From positions 1 to 64,000 of the forward strand of contig NZ_WNKS01000011.1 in the NCBI RefSeq assembly GCF_009720655.1: 64,000 bases of DNA. Reading direction: 5' to 3'. The notes beneath the pieces are model-generated. The model saw only the letters and a program-made list of their open reading frames with translations, was not told the DNA's origin and ran no database searches. This stretch comes from Rhodoblastus acidophilus (GTDB taxonomy: Bacteria > Pseudomonadota > Alphaproteobacteria > Rhizobiales > Beijerinckiaceae). A program made the translations under genes and the position numbers. This document shows positions 44,499-53,066 of the stretch, in pieces; position 1 is the first letter of the stretch; the number at the start of each line of letters is the position of its first letter.

Positions 44499-45092
44499 TC
44501 ATCTGCCTCCGCAAAGCCAAGCTTCCATGGCGAGGAAAACGGACTCGGCAGTGGCGATTGCCCGTCGTTTCGCCTTGGAAGCGGCGCAATGGGTTTCGAT
44601 CACGGCTGCGAACATCCGCCACCTCGCGTCCACATCAGGTCCGTAACTCGCGAAGAAAGATGCGCCACGCGACGCAGACAGGCCGAGCCGCGCTTCGACG
44701 ATCGGAAGCAAATGCCGACCGCCCTGCGTCTGGCCCTCCAGGACGTAGAACCCGCCCAGGGCGGAAGCGCGGTCAGTGACAACAGGAACCGCCACGCCTT
44801 CGAGGGGCGCGCCACCAAGGACCGCGAGATCATTTGCAAGCAGCGGCGCTTTCCGACGGGCGGGAAAGTCGCACAGAGTTTGTTCAAGCAAGGCGGCCCA
44901 TTCCATTTCTGCAACACGATGGAACGCCTCGAGCCGGGCGATGAGGTCGCGGTAGGCGGCGAGGTCGGAAAACAGGCGCTTGACCGCAAGCCGCTTCTCC
45001 AGGCGAAGATGAATCGGCCAAGTCGCCGCCTTGAGGTTTTCCATGGCCGATGGCGCAGGCGCGGGTTCGTCCCCCGCCACGGGACTAGACAT
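44499..45092 (-). CDS. bphO: Biliverdin-producing heme oxygenase (BphO-type)
   Basis: A 197-aa helical protein with the heme oxygenase pattern: proximal His in LKAATWPIHLRLEKRL near residue 28 and RASALGGFYVLEGQTQGGRHLL in the distal helix. It cleaves heme to biliverdin, iron and CO, providing the chromophore for the two phytochromes downstream. The ATG at 45092 overlaps the stop of the LuxR-type regulator by 8 bp. That a dedicated heme oxygenase sits in the same run supports photoactive phytochromes. Confidence 0.9.
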   Translation of the reverse strand: MSSPVAGDEPAPAPSAMENLKAATWPIHLRLEKRLAVKRLFSDLAAYRDLIARLEAFHRVAEMEWAALLEQTLCDFPARRKAPLLANDLAVLGGAPLEGVAVPVVTDRASALGGFYVLEGQTQGGRHLLPIVEARLGLSASRGASFFASYGPDVDARWRMFAAVIETHCAASKAKRRAIATAESVFLAMEAWLCGGR

Positions 45093-45750
45093 TTTTCAGC
45101 CACCCCTCGGAGACGGCGTAACCCACAAGTTGCACACGACTGTGAAAACCTAACTTTTCCATGCCGCGCGCCTTGTAGGTTTCGACGCTCTTCACGCTGA
45201 GATTGAGCAGGCTGGCGAGTTCCTTGTTGCTGTGGCCAAGCGCGGCGAGGCGCAGGATCTCGATTTCGCGCTCGCTCAAGTCAACCCAACGGTCGGCGGA
45301 TTCCCCGGTTTTGTGAACGATTCCGTCGATCGCCTTGCTGGCGATGGACGGATCAAGGTAGACTCCGCCTGCGGAGACCGAATGGATGGCGCGTCGCAGA
45401 TCTTCTGACACCGATCGCTTCAGCACGTAGCCCGCCGCTCCCACCTCGATCAGCTTGCGAAAATAGGAACGATCCTCGTGCACCGTAAGGACAATGACCT
45501 TGCAGAGCGGACATTCGCGCAGCAATTGACGCGTGACCTCGACCCCGTTCAGGCCCGGCATGGAGAGGTCGAGAACAACGACATCGGGCTTGAGTTCGAT
45601 CGACAGGCGTAGGGCGGTGCGCCCGTCGCGCGCCTCGCCGACGATCTCCAGACTGGGATCACCGTTCAACAGCGCTCGGATGCCCTCGAGCACCAACGGA
45701 TGGTCATCGGCCAGCAAGACGCGCAACCTCGGTCCAGTGTCCAAGCTCAT
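45085..45750 (-). CDS. NarL/FixJ-type response regulator (REC + LuxR HTH)
   Basis: 221 aa: receiver (RVLLADDHPLVLEGI, phospho-Asp in PDVVVLDLSMPGLNGVEV, Lys in YVLKRSVSEDL) and a C-terminal LuxR helix-turn-helix (LSEREIEILRLAALGHSNKELASLLNLSVKSVETYKARGMEKLGF). It is the DNA-binding output candidate for the light-sensing locus. The ATG at 45750 follows AGGG; an upstream ATG at 45783 has no support. It is the first gene of the run. The kinase just upstream of it is degraded. Confidence 0.9.
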   Translation of the reverse strand: MSLDTGPRLRVLLADDHPLVLEGIRALLNGDPSLEIVGEARDGRTALRLSIELKPDVVVLDLSMPGLNGVEVTRQLLRECPLCKVIVLTVHEDRSYFRKLIEVGAAGYVLKRSVSEDLRRAIHSVSAGGVYLDPSIASKAIDGIVHKTGESADRWVDLSEREIEILRLAALGHSNKELASLLNLSVKSVETYKARGMEKLGFHSRVQLVGYAVSEGWLKNV

Positions 45751-45957
45751 GTCGGAACCCTCACGAAAAGCATGCAAGCGCACCCCGGCGCCGTTTCGAC
45801 CTCCAGCGGACCTGCGGCAGGCGCTCTCTTACGCCGAGCAGGCGTCTTGTCGGCGCGCCAGCCCGCGGACTGTCAGGCGGCAAACCTCGGTCGTCCTCCC
45901 CTCTGGTCATGCGGACCTCCTTGTCTCTCACCTGCAGGCGTCTCGCCGAATTACGCC

Positions 45958-46215
45958 CTACATTTGGTGATCGCTTCCCGCAAAAACCGGTAAAAACGTT
46001 GTCTCCACGGCAGGATCTAGCCGGCGGTCCATGAGCGCCCGACGCGGGTCCGCCCGAAAATTCAGCCGCTCGCTCCATTTCTGCAAGAGGTGATGGATCG
46101 CGGTCTGCAAGCCGAAGTCGTCGAGCGCTATGGACCGGATTTTCCACGCCAGCCGAGTCACATCAAGCCGCAGCTGCAGGGAAGCCGGAATGCAGATCTG
46201 CTCCGTTCACAGCTA
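45958..46215 (-). pseudogene. Remnant of a NarX-type (HisKA_3) histidine kinase
   Basis: Translation gives LDVTRLAWKIRSIALDDFGL, then QTAIHHLLQKWSERLNFRAD. This matches the segment after the phospho-His in HisKA_3 kinases and parallels VELHRLAWEIRPAALDDLGL in the intact hybrid kinase at 38033. Both the N-terminal part and the ATPase domain are missing, and homology ends near DPAVETTF. It may have been the cognate kinase of the LuxR-type regulator at 45085-45750. Confidence 0.65.
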
Positions 46216-46964
46216 CTTAGGCCGGCCGCGGAAACGAGATCGTGGTCGTCCGCCACGGGGGTCTGCTCGCCGCTCATGGTGGGCCGCTTTGAGCGTCGAA
46301 ATCATCACTCAGCCTCGACGACGTTTTGCACGTTCGGCCTGTTCACACAGGGCTTCCGATACGCGAACGTGCGTAATCCGTGCTGCTTTATCCGAAACAT
46401 ATGATGAAAGCTCACATGAGGAAAGCGGGGAGGCGCCCGACAAGGCATGGGGAAAACCCTTACGCCGGTCCTCGGGCCGATCGCTGGTTGATGGCATCGG
46501 CGACAACGCCTTCCAACGTCACGGGTCGATAGCGAATGATGTTGCGAAAGGCTAGAACAGGTTCGATACGAGACGTCCTGCTGTGGCGCTGGGAATGATG
46601 GGATTAAGCCGATCAGTGCCGAAGACCTTGAACGCCTCAGGAATTCAGCCACGGCCGAGCTGCATCTGACGCGATCGGCGGATAGCGAGCATAGCGCGAA
46701 GGTCCGGTCTGGAGAAATATCCTGCCGATGGCTGAACGTAGAGGGTGTTAATTCCTCGAAGCCTTGCGAACCTTGCGAAATCGGCTCGAAGCTATCGATG
46801 CTGGCGCGTCGAATCCGCCTTTCGATACGGACTTCACTTCCGATGAGCGGACAGGACCTATGCCGCTCACAACAACCGCACGCCTCGATTGACCGCCATC
46901 AATGCGCGAACGCCGCCACGTCCTAGTCTCGGACTGAGCCCAGAACGGCTGACGGAGGCCGAAC
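46216..46964. other. Gene-free, degenerate-looking stretch
   Basis: About 750 bp with only short, overlapping open frames and no recognisable protein or RNA. Parts (46300-46500) look less GC-rich than the flanks. It probably holds decayed accessory DNA plus the promoter of the Cys-rich operon that starts at 46965. Confidence 0.45.
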
Positions 46965-48146
46965 ATGGCGCATTCCAGAAGCTGGAAAACGATTGCAGCA
47001 GGTTTTATTAGCGCAATGATCTTACTATCGCCGCCCGCTAAAGCGGGCTGCGACGCCAGCGACATTTTCAACGCCGCCAAGAACACCGTCGGCGCCGTCT
47101 CCACCTGCGACTCGGCCTGCAAGGACGAAGCCAGCTGCGCCCTGGCGATCTGGCTGCTGGCCGTGCTCGCCGGAGTCGCCACCGAAGGCGGTCAGGGGAT
47201 GGTCAATTCGTTCTGCGCCGACGTGCGGAACACCGAAAGCAAGATCGACACCGGCAAGCAGGTCGCCGGCGCATTGGGCTCGGCGGCGGGCTCGGCGCTT
47301 TCGCCGGACCAGTTGAAGGAGGTCTCCGACAAGCTGGGATCCGTGACCGGCGCTGCGAAAATCGCGGACTGCGCCTGCGACATGCAGCAGGGCCTGGGTG
47401 CGCTCATGTCCGACCTCGGCGCCTGCATGACCGATTTCATGTGCTGGCTCCAGGAGGAGATCGGACTGGGCGCCTGCGAATGCACGCGGCCGCCTCCACA
47501 AATCGCCAATTGCTCCTCGGTCGACGCCGAGAAGTGCAAGGCGCTGGGCTATCCGCATTCGCTGGGCGACCCGGCCTGCGGGGCACGCAACTCGATCCGC
47601 AACTCCAACCCGGATTGCAAGAACTACTCCTATTGGACGGCGAACCAGACCACCTTTTCATGCACGACGGGACCCGAGGGCACGCTGGTGCAGGCTTTGC
47701 CGCCGTCTGGCGAAGGCACGGGTTGCGCCCCCGTCTATTATTGCTTCTGTCCGGCCGGGATGATTCCCGCATGGCCGGAGGTCGCCAATCCGGATTCCAG
47801 CGACAAGGCTTACAAATTCGCCTGCAATTGCCCGGAGGGCACGCATCCCGGGGCGAAAATGCCGAATGGCATCTCCTCCTGCCTTTGCGACAACACCAAC
47901 GAGCCCGCGCAGTTCAATTCGCTGCTGGGAATATGCCCGCCGCCGGCCTGTCCGCCGGGACAAACGCGCCTGGGCGGCGACGGCGACTGCGTCACCCCCT
48001 GCGCCGATCCGAAGCAGGGCATGGCCTTCGACGGAAGCTGCTGCGATCCCAACCAGATGACCTCCTGCGGCAAATGCTGCCCGGTCAACATGATCCCCAA
48101 CGCCAAGACAGGCGCCTGCGAAAAGCGGCCGGAGCAACCGAAATGA
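46965..48146 (+). CDS. Secreted cysteine-rich protein of unknown function (33 Cys in 393 aa)
   Basis: A Sec signal peptide (KTIAAGFISAMILLSPPAKAG, cleavage after AKA) precedes a mature protein in which about one residue in eleven is Cys. Residues 30-170 are helical with a hydrophobic stretch (CALAIWLLAVLAGVATEGG) and CxC pairs (DCACD, ACECT). Residues 170-393 carry short CxC and CC loops of the type FCPAGMIP, CNCPEGTHPG and CCDPNQMTSCGKCCP. I recognise no named family. The ATG follows GGAGG with a 6-nt gap. The stop is 11 bp upstream of the next secreted protein, so the two are cotranscribed. Confidence 0.75.
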   Translation: MAHSRSWKTIAAGFISAMILLSPPAKAGCDASDIFNAAKNTVGAVSTCDSACKDEASCALAIWLLAVLAGVATEGGQGMVNSFCADVRNTESKIDTGKQVAGALGSAAGSALSPDQLKEVSDKLGSVTGAAKIADCACDMQQGLGALMSDLGACMTDFMCWLQEEIGLGACECTRPPPQIANCSSVDAEKCKALGYPHSLGDPACGARNSIRNSNPDCKNYSYWTANQTTFSCTTGPEGTLVQALPPSGEGTGCAPVYYCFCPAGMIPAWPEVANPDSSDKAYKFACNCPEGTHPGAKMPNGISSCLCDNTNEPAQFNSLLGICPPPACPPGQTRLGGDGDCVTPCADPKQGMAFDGSCCDPNQMTSCGKCCPVNMIPNAKTGACEKRPEQPK

Positions 48147-48157
48147 GGGGGTCCGTC

Positions 48158-50875
48158 ATGGCGAGGCCTCGCACGGTCCTGATCCACGCCCGTCAAGCCC
48201 TGCGCGGCTGCGCCGTCGCGCTGGCCCTGATCGGCGCGCTGTGGCGCACCGCCCCGGCCCAGGCGGCCGAAGGCGTTTACGTTCCCGGCCAGGCCGCCGT
48301 CACCGGCTTCTCCGGCGCGCTCCGCCCGGCGCAGATCCAGCCGGGTCAGGACCCCGACGCGATGACCTTCATCGACGCCGTAGGCCCGTCGCTGCGCGTC
48401 ATCGACCTGCGCCGCATGGAGGGTCCCCCGGAAGCCCAGCTGGTCGGCGCGCCGAAGACGTTTTCCATCAACGCCAAAGCGGTCGGGCAGGTATTCGGCG
48501 TCGCGCTCGACGATTCCGCGCCGCCGAACATCTATGTCGCCGCGAGTTCGGCTTACGGACTGTCGATCGTCGCGCCGGGGAAGGACGGACAGAGCGAACG
48601 CGTCAGCCAGGGCAGGTCCGACGCGCGCTTCATGCCGGGGCAATGGGGCGAAGGCGGCGGGCCGGGCTCCCTGTGGAAGATCGACGGCGCCAATGGCGGC
48701 GTCTCGCTGCTCGCCAACATCGGGAGCAACTCGGGCGCCGCGCTGGGCGGCCTCGCCTATGACAAGACGACGAAATCGCTGTTCGTCGCCGACCGCGAAA
48801 GCGGGCTCATCCATCGCATCGGCCTGAACGGCGCCGATCTCGGCAGCTACGACCACCGTCTCGCCGGGCTTCCGGTCATCGGTCTTGCGCCGGCCCCGCC
48901 CGCCGGGCCCCCCGCCGGCATCGGCAGCCCGCAATTCGACAGCGCCCAGCCGGCGACCTGGGGCTACCCCCCGCCGGAGCGACGCGTCTTCGGCCTCGCC
49001 ATCCATGACGGCCGGCTCTATTACGCGGTCGCCGAGGGCTTGCGCATCTGGTCGGTCGGCCTCAATGGGGACGGCGGCTTCGGCGCCGACGCGCGGATCG
49101 AAATTGCGGTCCCACCCGCCGGCGGACCTACCGAAATTTCGAAGATCGCCTTCGACGACGAGGGGCGGATGTTCCTGGCGGAGCGGCCGGCGCCGACCGG
49201 CGCGCAGGATTTCGCAGCCTTGTCCGTTCCCGCCATCGGCCGCGCGTTGCGCTATGCGGTGATCGGCATCACCGAGAGCAAGCAGCCGATCTGGCAGCCC
49301 GCGCCGGACGAATATTCCGTGGGCTTCCCCGGAAATCTCCGCAACGACAATGGCGGCCTCGCCATCGGCTACAGCTATGACATGCGCGGCAATCTCGACC
49401 CCGCCTCCTGCGGCGGCTTCCTGTGGACGACGGGCGAGCGGCTGCGCGAGACAAAGGACCCCAAGCTCGCCGCCCGGATCGGCCAACCCGATGCGACGGC
49501 GATCGACGGATTGCAGGGCGGCGCGGTCTGGCTGATCCGCCGGGGCGACGAGCCGCCGCTGCACAGCTATTTCATCGATTACGCCGACGCGCCCCCCGAT
49601 GCGTCCGCGCGCGGGCATATGGGCGATATCGCCATTCTGCGCGCCTGCGTCCAACAGGCCGCGGTCGTCACCGGCCGGCCCACGCTCGCCGAAGGCGCCA
49701 CGCCTCCAAGGGGCGGGCTCGCGGAAGGCGCGTCACCGCCGCCATTCAGGCCGCCGGGACGGCGCGCCTGCGACATCCGCGTCTGCCCGCTGGGCCATCA
49801 GCCCTGTCCGACCAATCAGGTCTGGATTCTCTCCAAGAACGCCTGCGGCTCCGGCTGCGCCCCGCCGGACGTGCTGGTCAACGGCAAGTGCTGCGCCAAG
49901 ACCGACCTGCAACCCGGCGGCGCCTGCGCCAGCGGCGGGCCGTCCGGCGAGGTCGTCAAGGCGCATTGCGGAACCACGCAGACGCCCATCGGCCCCAATA
50001 ACGAATGCTGCGAGAACGACCATATCTACACGGGCGCGGGCGGCCAGCAGGCCTGCTGCTTCGGCGCTCTCACCAACGGCAAGTGCGATTCCACGCCCAA
50101 CCAGCCCGACAACCTCTGCCCCACCTGCTGCGCCAAGGGCTACACGTCGGTGAACGGCGCCTGCTGCCTGGTGGCCCAGGTCACCAACTCCGGCGTCTGC
50201 TGTCCCACGGGCCAGAAGCCACAGACCGACGGCTCGTGCCGGAAGTCCGGCAAGATTCCGAAGATCACACAATGCTGTGCCGCAGGCTATGTCCCCACAC
50301 ATGGCGGGACGTGCTGCGCCGTGGCCAATCTGACCTCGATCGGTTCCTGCTGCGCCAGCGCCGTCAATCCGAAGGATCGCAGCCAATGCCCGAAACAATT
50401 TGAAAAGACATTCACGCCGCCCAAGCCCTGCGCGCGCGGAAGCTTGCGCGACGCCAAGGGCGCCTGCGTCAGCCGGACGCGGAGCCCGCCGCCGCCCGCT
50501 CTGGTCCCGCTCAAGCCGCGCGCGCCAAATGCGTGCGCCCTCGATGAACGGCGCAACAGGGCGGGCGTCTGCGTCCCGCGCCGCCCCCGCCAGATTCGCG
50601 AACCCGACGAGGAGATCGTCGTCCCATGGACGCCCCCGCCTGCGATCCGCCGCCCGATCGTCTGCCCGCCCGGGTGGGTTCTCGGCCCGTACGGCAAGCG
50701 CTGCTGGCCGCTGAGCCGCGGCCGGGCTGCGCCGGTCTACATGGGCCCCGGACCGGTCTACATAGGCCCCGGTCCGGCCGGTCCAGCCTTCCACAGCGGC
50801 GGTCGCCGATTCGCCTGCCCGCCGGGCATGGCGCCCGGTCCCATGGGCAGGTGCATGCCGATGCGCCCCCGCTGA
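48158..50875 (+). CDS. Secreted two-part protein: beta-propeller-like N-terminus and cysteine-rich repeat C-terminus
   Basis: 905 aa. Signal peptide (cleavage near AQAAEG). Residues about 45-520 are rich in beta-propeller-type strands (LGGLAYDKTTKSLFVADRES, VFGLAIHDGRLYYAVAEG, ISKIAFDDEGRMFLAERP), resembling NHL/SMP-30 folds. Residues about 534-905 hold about 37 Cys, with repeating units of the form CCAxGYxxxxGxCCxVAxxTxxGxCC, then a Pro/Arg-rich tail with two CPPGxxxGPxGxRC units. The ATG at 48158 has AGGGGG 6 nt upstream, better than the overlapping ATG at 48143. No database family is recognised; an adhesive, matrix or metal-binding surface role is possible. Confidence 0.75.
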   Translation: MARPRTVLIHARQALRGCAVALALIGALWRTAPAQAAEGVYVPGQAAVTGFSGALRPAQIQPGQDPDAMTFIDAVGPSLRVIDLRRMEGPPEAQLVGAPKTFSINAKAVGQVFGVALDDSAPPNIYVAASSAYGLSIVAPGKDGQSERVSQGRSDARFMPGQWGEGGGPGSLWKIDGANGGVSLLANIGSNSGAALGGLAYDKTTKSLFVADRESGLIHRIGLNGADLGSYDHRLAGLPVIGLAPAPPAGPPAGIGSPQFDSAQPATWGYPPPERRVFGLAIHDGRLYYAVAEGLRIWSVGLNGDGGFGADARIEIAVPPAGGPTEISKIAFDDEGRMFLAERPAPTGAQDFAALSVPAIGRALRYAVIGITESKQPIWQPAPDEYSVGFPGNLRNDNGGLAIGYSYDMRGNLDPASCGGFLWTTGERLRETKDPKLAARIGQPDATAIDGLQGGAVWLIRRGDEPPLHSYFIDYADAPPDASARGHMGDIAILRACVQQAAVVTGRPTLAEGATPPRGGLAEGASPPPFRPPGRRACDIRVCPLGHQPCPTNQVWILSKNACGSGCAPPDVLVNGKCCAKTDLQPGGACASGGPSGEVVKAHCGTTQTPIGPNNECCENDHIYTGAGGQQACCFGALTNGKCDSTPNQPDNLCPTCCAKGYTSVNGACCLVAQVTNSGVCCPTGQKPQTDGSCRKSGKIPKITQCCAAGYVPTHGGTCCAVANLTSIGSCCASAVNPKDRSQCPKQFEKTFTPPKPCARGSLRDAKGACVSRTRSPPPPALVPLKPRAPNACALDERRNRAGVCVPRRPRQIREPDEEIVVPWTPPPAIRRPIVCPPGWVLGPYGKRCWPLSRGRAAPVYMGPGPVYIGPGPAGPAFHSGGRRFACPPGMAPGPMGRCMPMRPR

Positions 50876-50893
50876 CCGTCACAGGAGAATACA

Positions 50894-51688
50894 ATGGTCG
50901 CCAAGCCCGCCTTCGCCTTCATCAGCGCGGCCACGCTCGCCCTGTTCTGCGCCACGACCATGGTCCGCGCGGGGCCGGCGACGCCGCAGGTCGAGGAGGC
51001 GATCCGCCTCTATCTGGAGACGCATCCCGAGGCCCTGGGCCCCGCCATCGACAAATATCTCGCCGATCACCCGGAGGCCCTGGCGAAGGCGCTGCGGGCG
51101 CTGGTCAAGCGCGGCCCCACCGGCGCCTCCGGCGTCGACAACAGGCAGGTCATCGCCGAAAACGCCGGCGCGCTTTATTCCGCGCCGTTGCAGACCGCTC
51201 TGGGCGCGCCCGAAGGCGCGACGACGCTGGTCGAGTTCTTCGACTTCAATTGCGGCTATTGCCGCAAGGCGCTCAAGGACACTCTGGCCTTGATCGCCGA
51301 GGACCCCGCCCTGCGCATCGTCCTCAAGGATTATCCGATCCTCGGGCCTGATTCGATGGAAGCGGCGAAGGTGGCGCTCGCCGTGCAGGTGCGGCGGCCG
51401 GACGCCTCGAAGTCGCTGGAGTTCCATCGCCGGCTGCTGAGCGCGCCGGGCAAGATCGACCGCGCGGCGGCGCTCGCGGTCGCCGGCGAACTCGGTTTCG
51501 ACGCGGCGCAAGTCGAAAGCGACGCCGCCGGCCCCGAGGTGAGCGAGGCGCTGAGCCAAAACAGCCGCCTGGCCGCGGCGCTCGGCATCCACGGCACGCC
51601 CGGCTACGTCCTCGGCGACCGCGTCATCGCCGGCGCGGTCGGCGCCGCAGCCCTAAAGGCGAGCATAGCGGCGTTGAGAAAACACTGA
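50894..51688 (+). CDS. DsbA/ScsC-like periplasmic thiol-disulfide oxidoreductase
   Basis: 264 aa. Signal peptide (cleavage near VRAG), an N-terminal helical segment with a duplicated YLxxxPEAL pattern (IRLYLETHPEAL and DKYLADHPEAL) like the ScsC trimerisation domain, then a thioredoxin fold with active site Cys120-Gly-Tyr-Cys123 and cis-Pro loop HGTPGYVLGDRV. ScsC-type trimers act as disulfide isomerases. It lies 18 bp downstream of the two Cys-rich secreted proteins, so its likely job is folding them. DsbB (1224) could reoxidise it if it acts as an oxidase. Confidence 0.85.
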   Translation: MVAKPAFAFISAATLALFCATTMVRAGPATPQVEEAIRLYLETHPEALGPAIDKYLADHPEALAKALRALVKRGPTGASGVDNRQVIAENAGALYSAPLQTALGAPEGATTLVEFFDFNCGYCRKALKDTLALIAEDPALRIVLKDYPILGPDSMEAAKVALAVQVRRPDASKSLEFHRRLLSAPGKIDRAAALAVAGELGFDAAQVESDAAGPEVSEALSQNSRLAAALGIHGTPGYVLGDRVIAGAVGAAALKASIAALRKH

Positions 51689-51795
51689 GAATCGTCGAAA
51701 CCATGTGCAGCAGTGACCGCTTCGCATAGGTCTGCGGGCTTCCAGTGTACGAGTTCTAAGGCCGCTTCGAGCCGGACTCGGTCGATCATGCCGCC

Positions 51796-52173
51796 TCAAT
51801 CTTGCTCGCCGCCCCTTTGCATTTGGTGGGTGTATGCCACAACCGGATGGGCGCGGTCCTGATCAGGGCCAGCATCCTCCTCTGGCTCCATCATCAGGTT
51901 TTCCCGTTCGGCGATTTCTCGGGCGTCCGTGTAGGGCATTCCAGCCTCAATCAACCGATCCTGCTCCGCCCACATTCTCTGCTGAACCACGAACGCCAGC
52001 TTGTCCGTCATCCCGGCCCGCTCCAGACGGCCCCACATTCTGGGGCTGTCCATCTGCCACGCCTTCTTGATCCGGGCGTGCAACTCCGTGTTGTGCAGGG
52101 TTTTCTCGTCCTCTTCGAGCGCTCGAAACTCCTTTTCGATCCCAAGGATCGTCGATTGCTCCATCTCGTCCAT
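51796..52173 (-). CDS. Hypothetical acidic protein (125 aa) in phage-like debris
   Basis: From the ATG at 52173 the product begins MDEMEQSTILGIEKEFRALE and is helical and highly charged (KEFRALEEDEKTLHNTEL, AEQDRLIEAGMPYTDAREIAERE), with no signal peptide or membrane helix. An ATG three codons later is equally possible. I do not recognise the family. It follows a truncated membrane-protein frame and a truncated virion-protein-like gene on the same strand, which suggests a decaying phage gene cluster. Confidence 0.5.
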   Translation of the reverse strand: MDEMEQSTILGIEKEFRALEEDEKTLHNTELHARIKKAWQMDSPRMWGRLERAGMTDKLAFVVQQRMWAEQDRLIEAGMPYTDAREIAERENLMMEPEEDAGPDQDRAHPVVAYTHQMQRGGEQD

Positions 52174-52195
52174 AGGCGCGTCCGTCCAGGCGCGC

Positions 52196-52318
52196 TCAAC
52201 CTTGCTCCTGCTGCTGATAAAAATACCATGCGAGTGCGAACGACCCGATGGCCATGACGCCATACAAGGCCACTGTCGTCGTATGCTGAATGGCCGCTGC
52301 TTCTGCAATGCGAGCGGA
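52196..52318 (-). pseudogene. C-terminal piece of a small single-TM protein cut by the family-B repeat
   Basis: The frame ending at the TGA at 52196 reads ARIAEAAAIQHTTTVALYGV, then MAIGSFALAWYFYQQQEQG. This is one convincing transmembrane helix with a polar tail. Going upstream, the frame passes directly into the repeat at 52319 without an acceptable start codon, so the original N-terminus seems to have been replaced. Confidence 0.45.
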
Positions 52319-52444
52319 ATACGATTTCCGAAGGATCAGTTCGGAAATCGTATTCCGCTCGCGCGGAAATCCGCCCTTCGCCTGAAGGATTTCCGCGCGA
52401 TTTCGTTTTCGCGGATCGCGAAGCGATCTTGCGGAAACCGTATG
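52319..52444. repeat. Family-B palindromic repeat, copy 3
   Basis: About 126 bp, nearly identical to the 12881 copy and in the same orientation. It separates the truncated single-TM frame from the truncated virion-protein-like frame and contributes the C-terminal tail of the latter. A short additional half-site (GATACGATTTCGGGCC) lies at about 52493. Confidence 0.9.
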
Positions 52445-52445
52445 A

Positions 52446-52890
52446 CACGTTCATTCGCATCGCAGGGCTTTGATGAAATTTCGTCCCTTCTGATACGATT
52501 TCGGGCCACCAGTGAAATCCAGCTCGGCTTTTGATGGTGTCGCGTTCGTTTGCGAGCGCGACGCATCGTGCCGCGATGATCTCGTTCATCCGAGAACACG
52601 CGGGTCACGTTCTTTATGAGCGGGCGCAGGCCGTCTTGCAGGTAAGGAAGCAGGCCGTGGACCATCGCGGGGCGATAGATTTCGGTGAAGTTCGCCGCGA
52701 CGAAATTTCCCATCAGGCGCATGTAGTTGAACGCCAAGAGGCTGCGCGACAAGCGCGCGAAATTGCCGGAATTCAGGTCGAGCCTGTAGGTGCCGCGGAT
52801 CAGGTCGCGGACGCCCTCCAAGTCCCGTTTGGCTCCGTCCTCATCATGCTTCAGCCACAGTAGCACGCGCTCCTTGGTGGCCTGCTGCAT
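52446..52890 (-). pseudogene. Truncated, frameshifted phage internal-virion-protein-like gene
   Basis: The product opens MQQATKERVLLWLKHDEDGA and continues with LNSGNFARLSRSLLAFNYMR, LMGNFVAANFTEIYRPAMVH, GLLPYLQDGLRPLIKNVTRV. The pattern FARLSRSLLAFNYMRLMG recalls internal core proteins of T7/N4-like podophages, an assignment made from memory. Around 52590 a second frame (MNEIIAARCVALANERDTIK) looks like the natural continuation, which implies a frameshift. The main frame instead runs on into the family-B repeat. Confidence 0.4.
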
Positions 52891-53050
52891 GTCCTAACGA
52901 GAGCATTGCTGAGAAGGTAGCAGCACTGCTATGCCCAATATTCTGCGTCACGCGCAAAATGTGGGCATGCGATTCCTTTTCGCGGGGTGCCCTGGGGGTG
53001 CCCCGGCTCCAGCTTTCAGCGAGTCTGATGTGCTAAGTTGTTGATTTTGA

Positions 53051-53066
53051 TGGTGCCGCAAGAGGG
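53051..53066 (-). repeat. tRNA-Thr 3' end repeat (candidate right attachment core)
   Basis: The last 16 nt of tRNA-Thr, directly repeated at 37474-37489, 15.6 kb away. Confidence 0.6.

Noticed and set aside
46216-46964. Small antitoxin-like frames on the minus strand
   Set aside because: Fragments such as ITHVRVSEALCEQAERAK were suggestive but lack a credible start, length or partner toxin.
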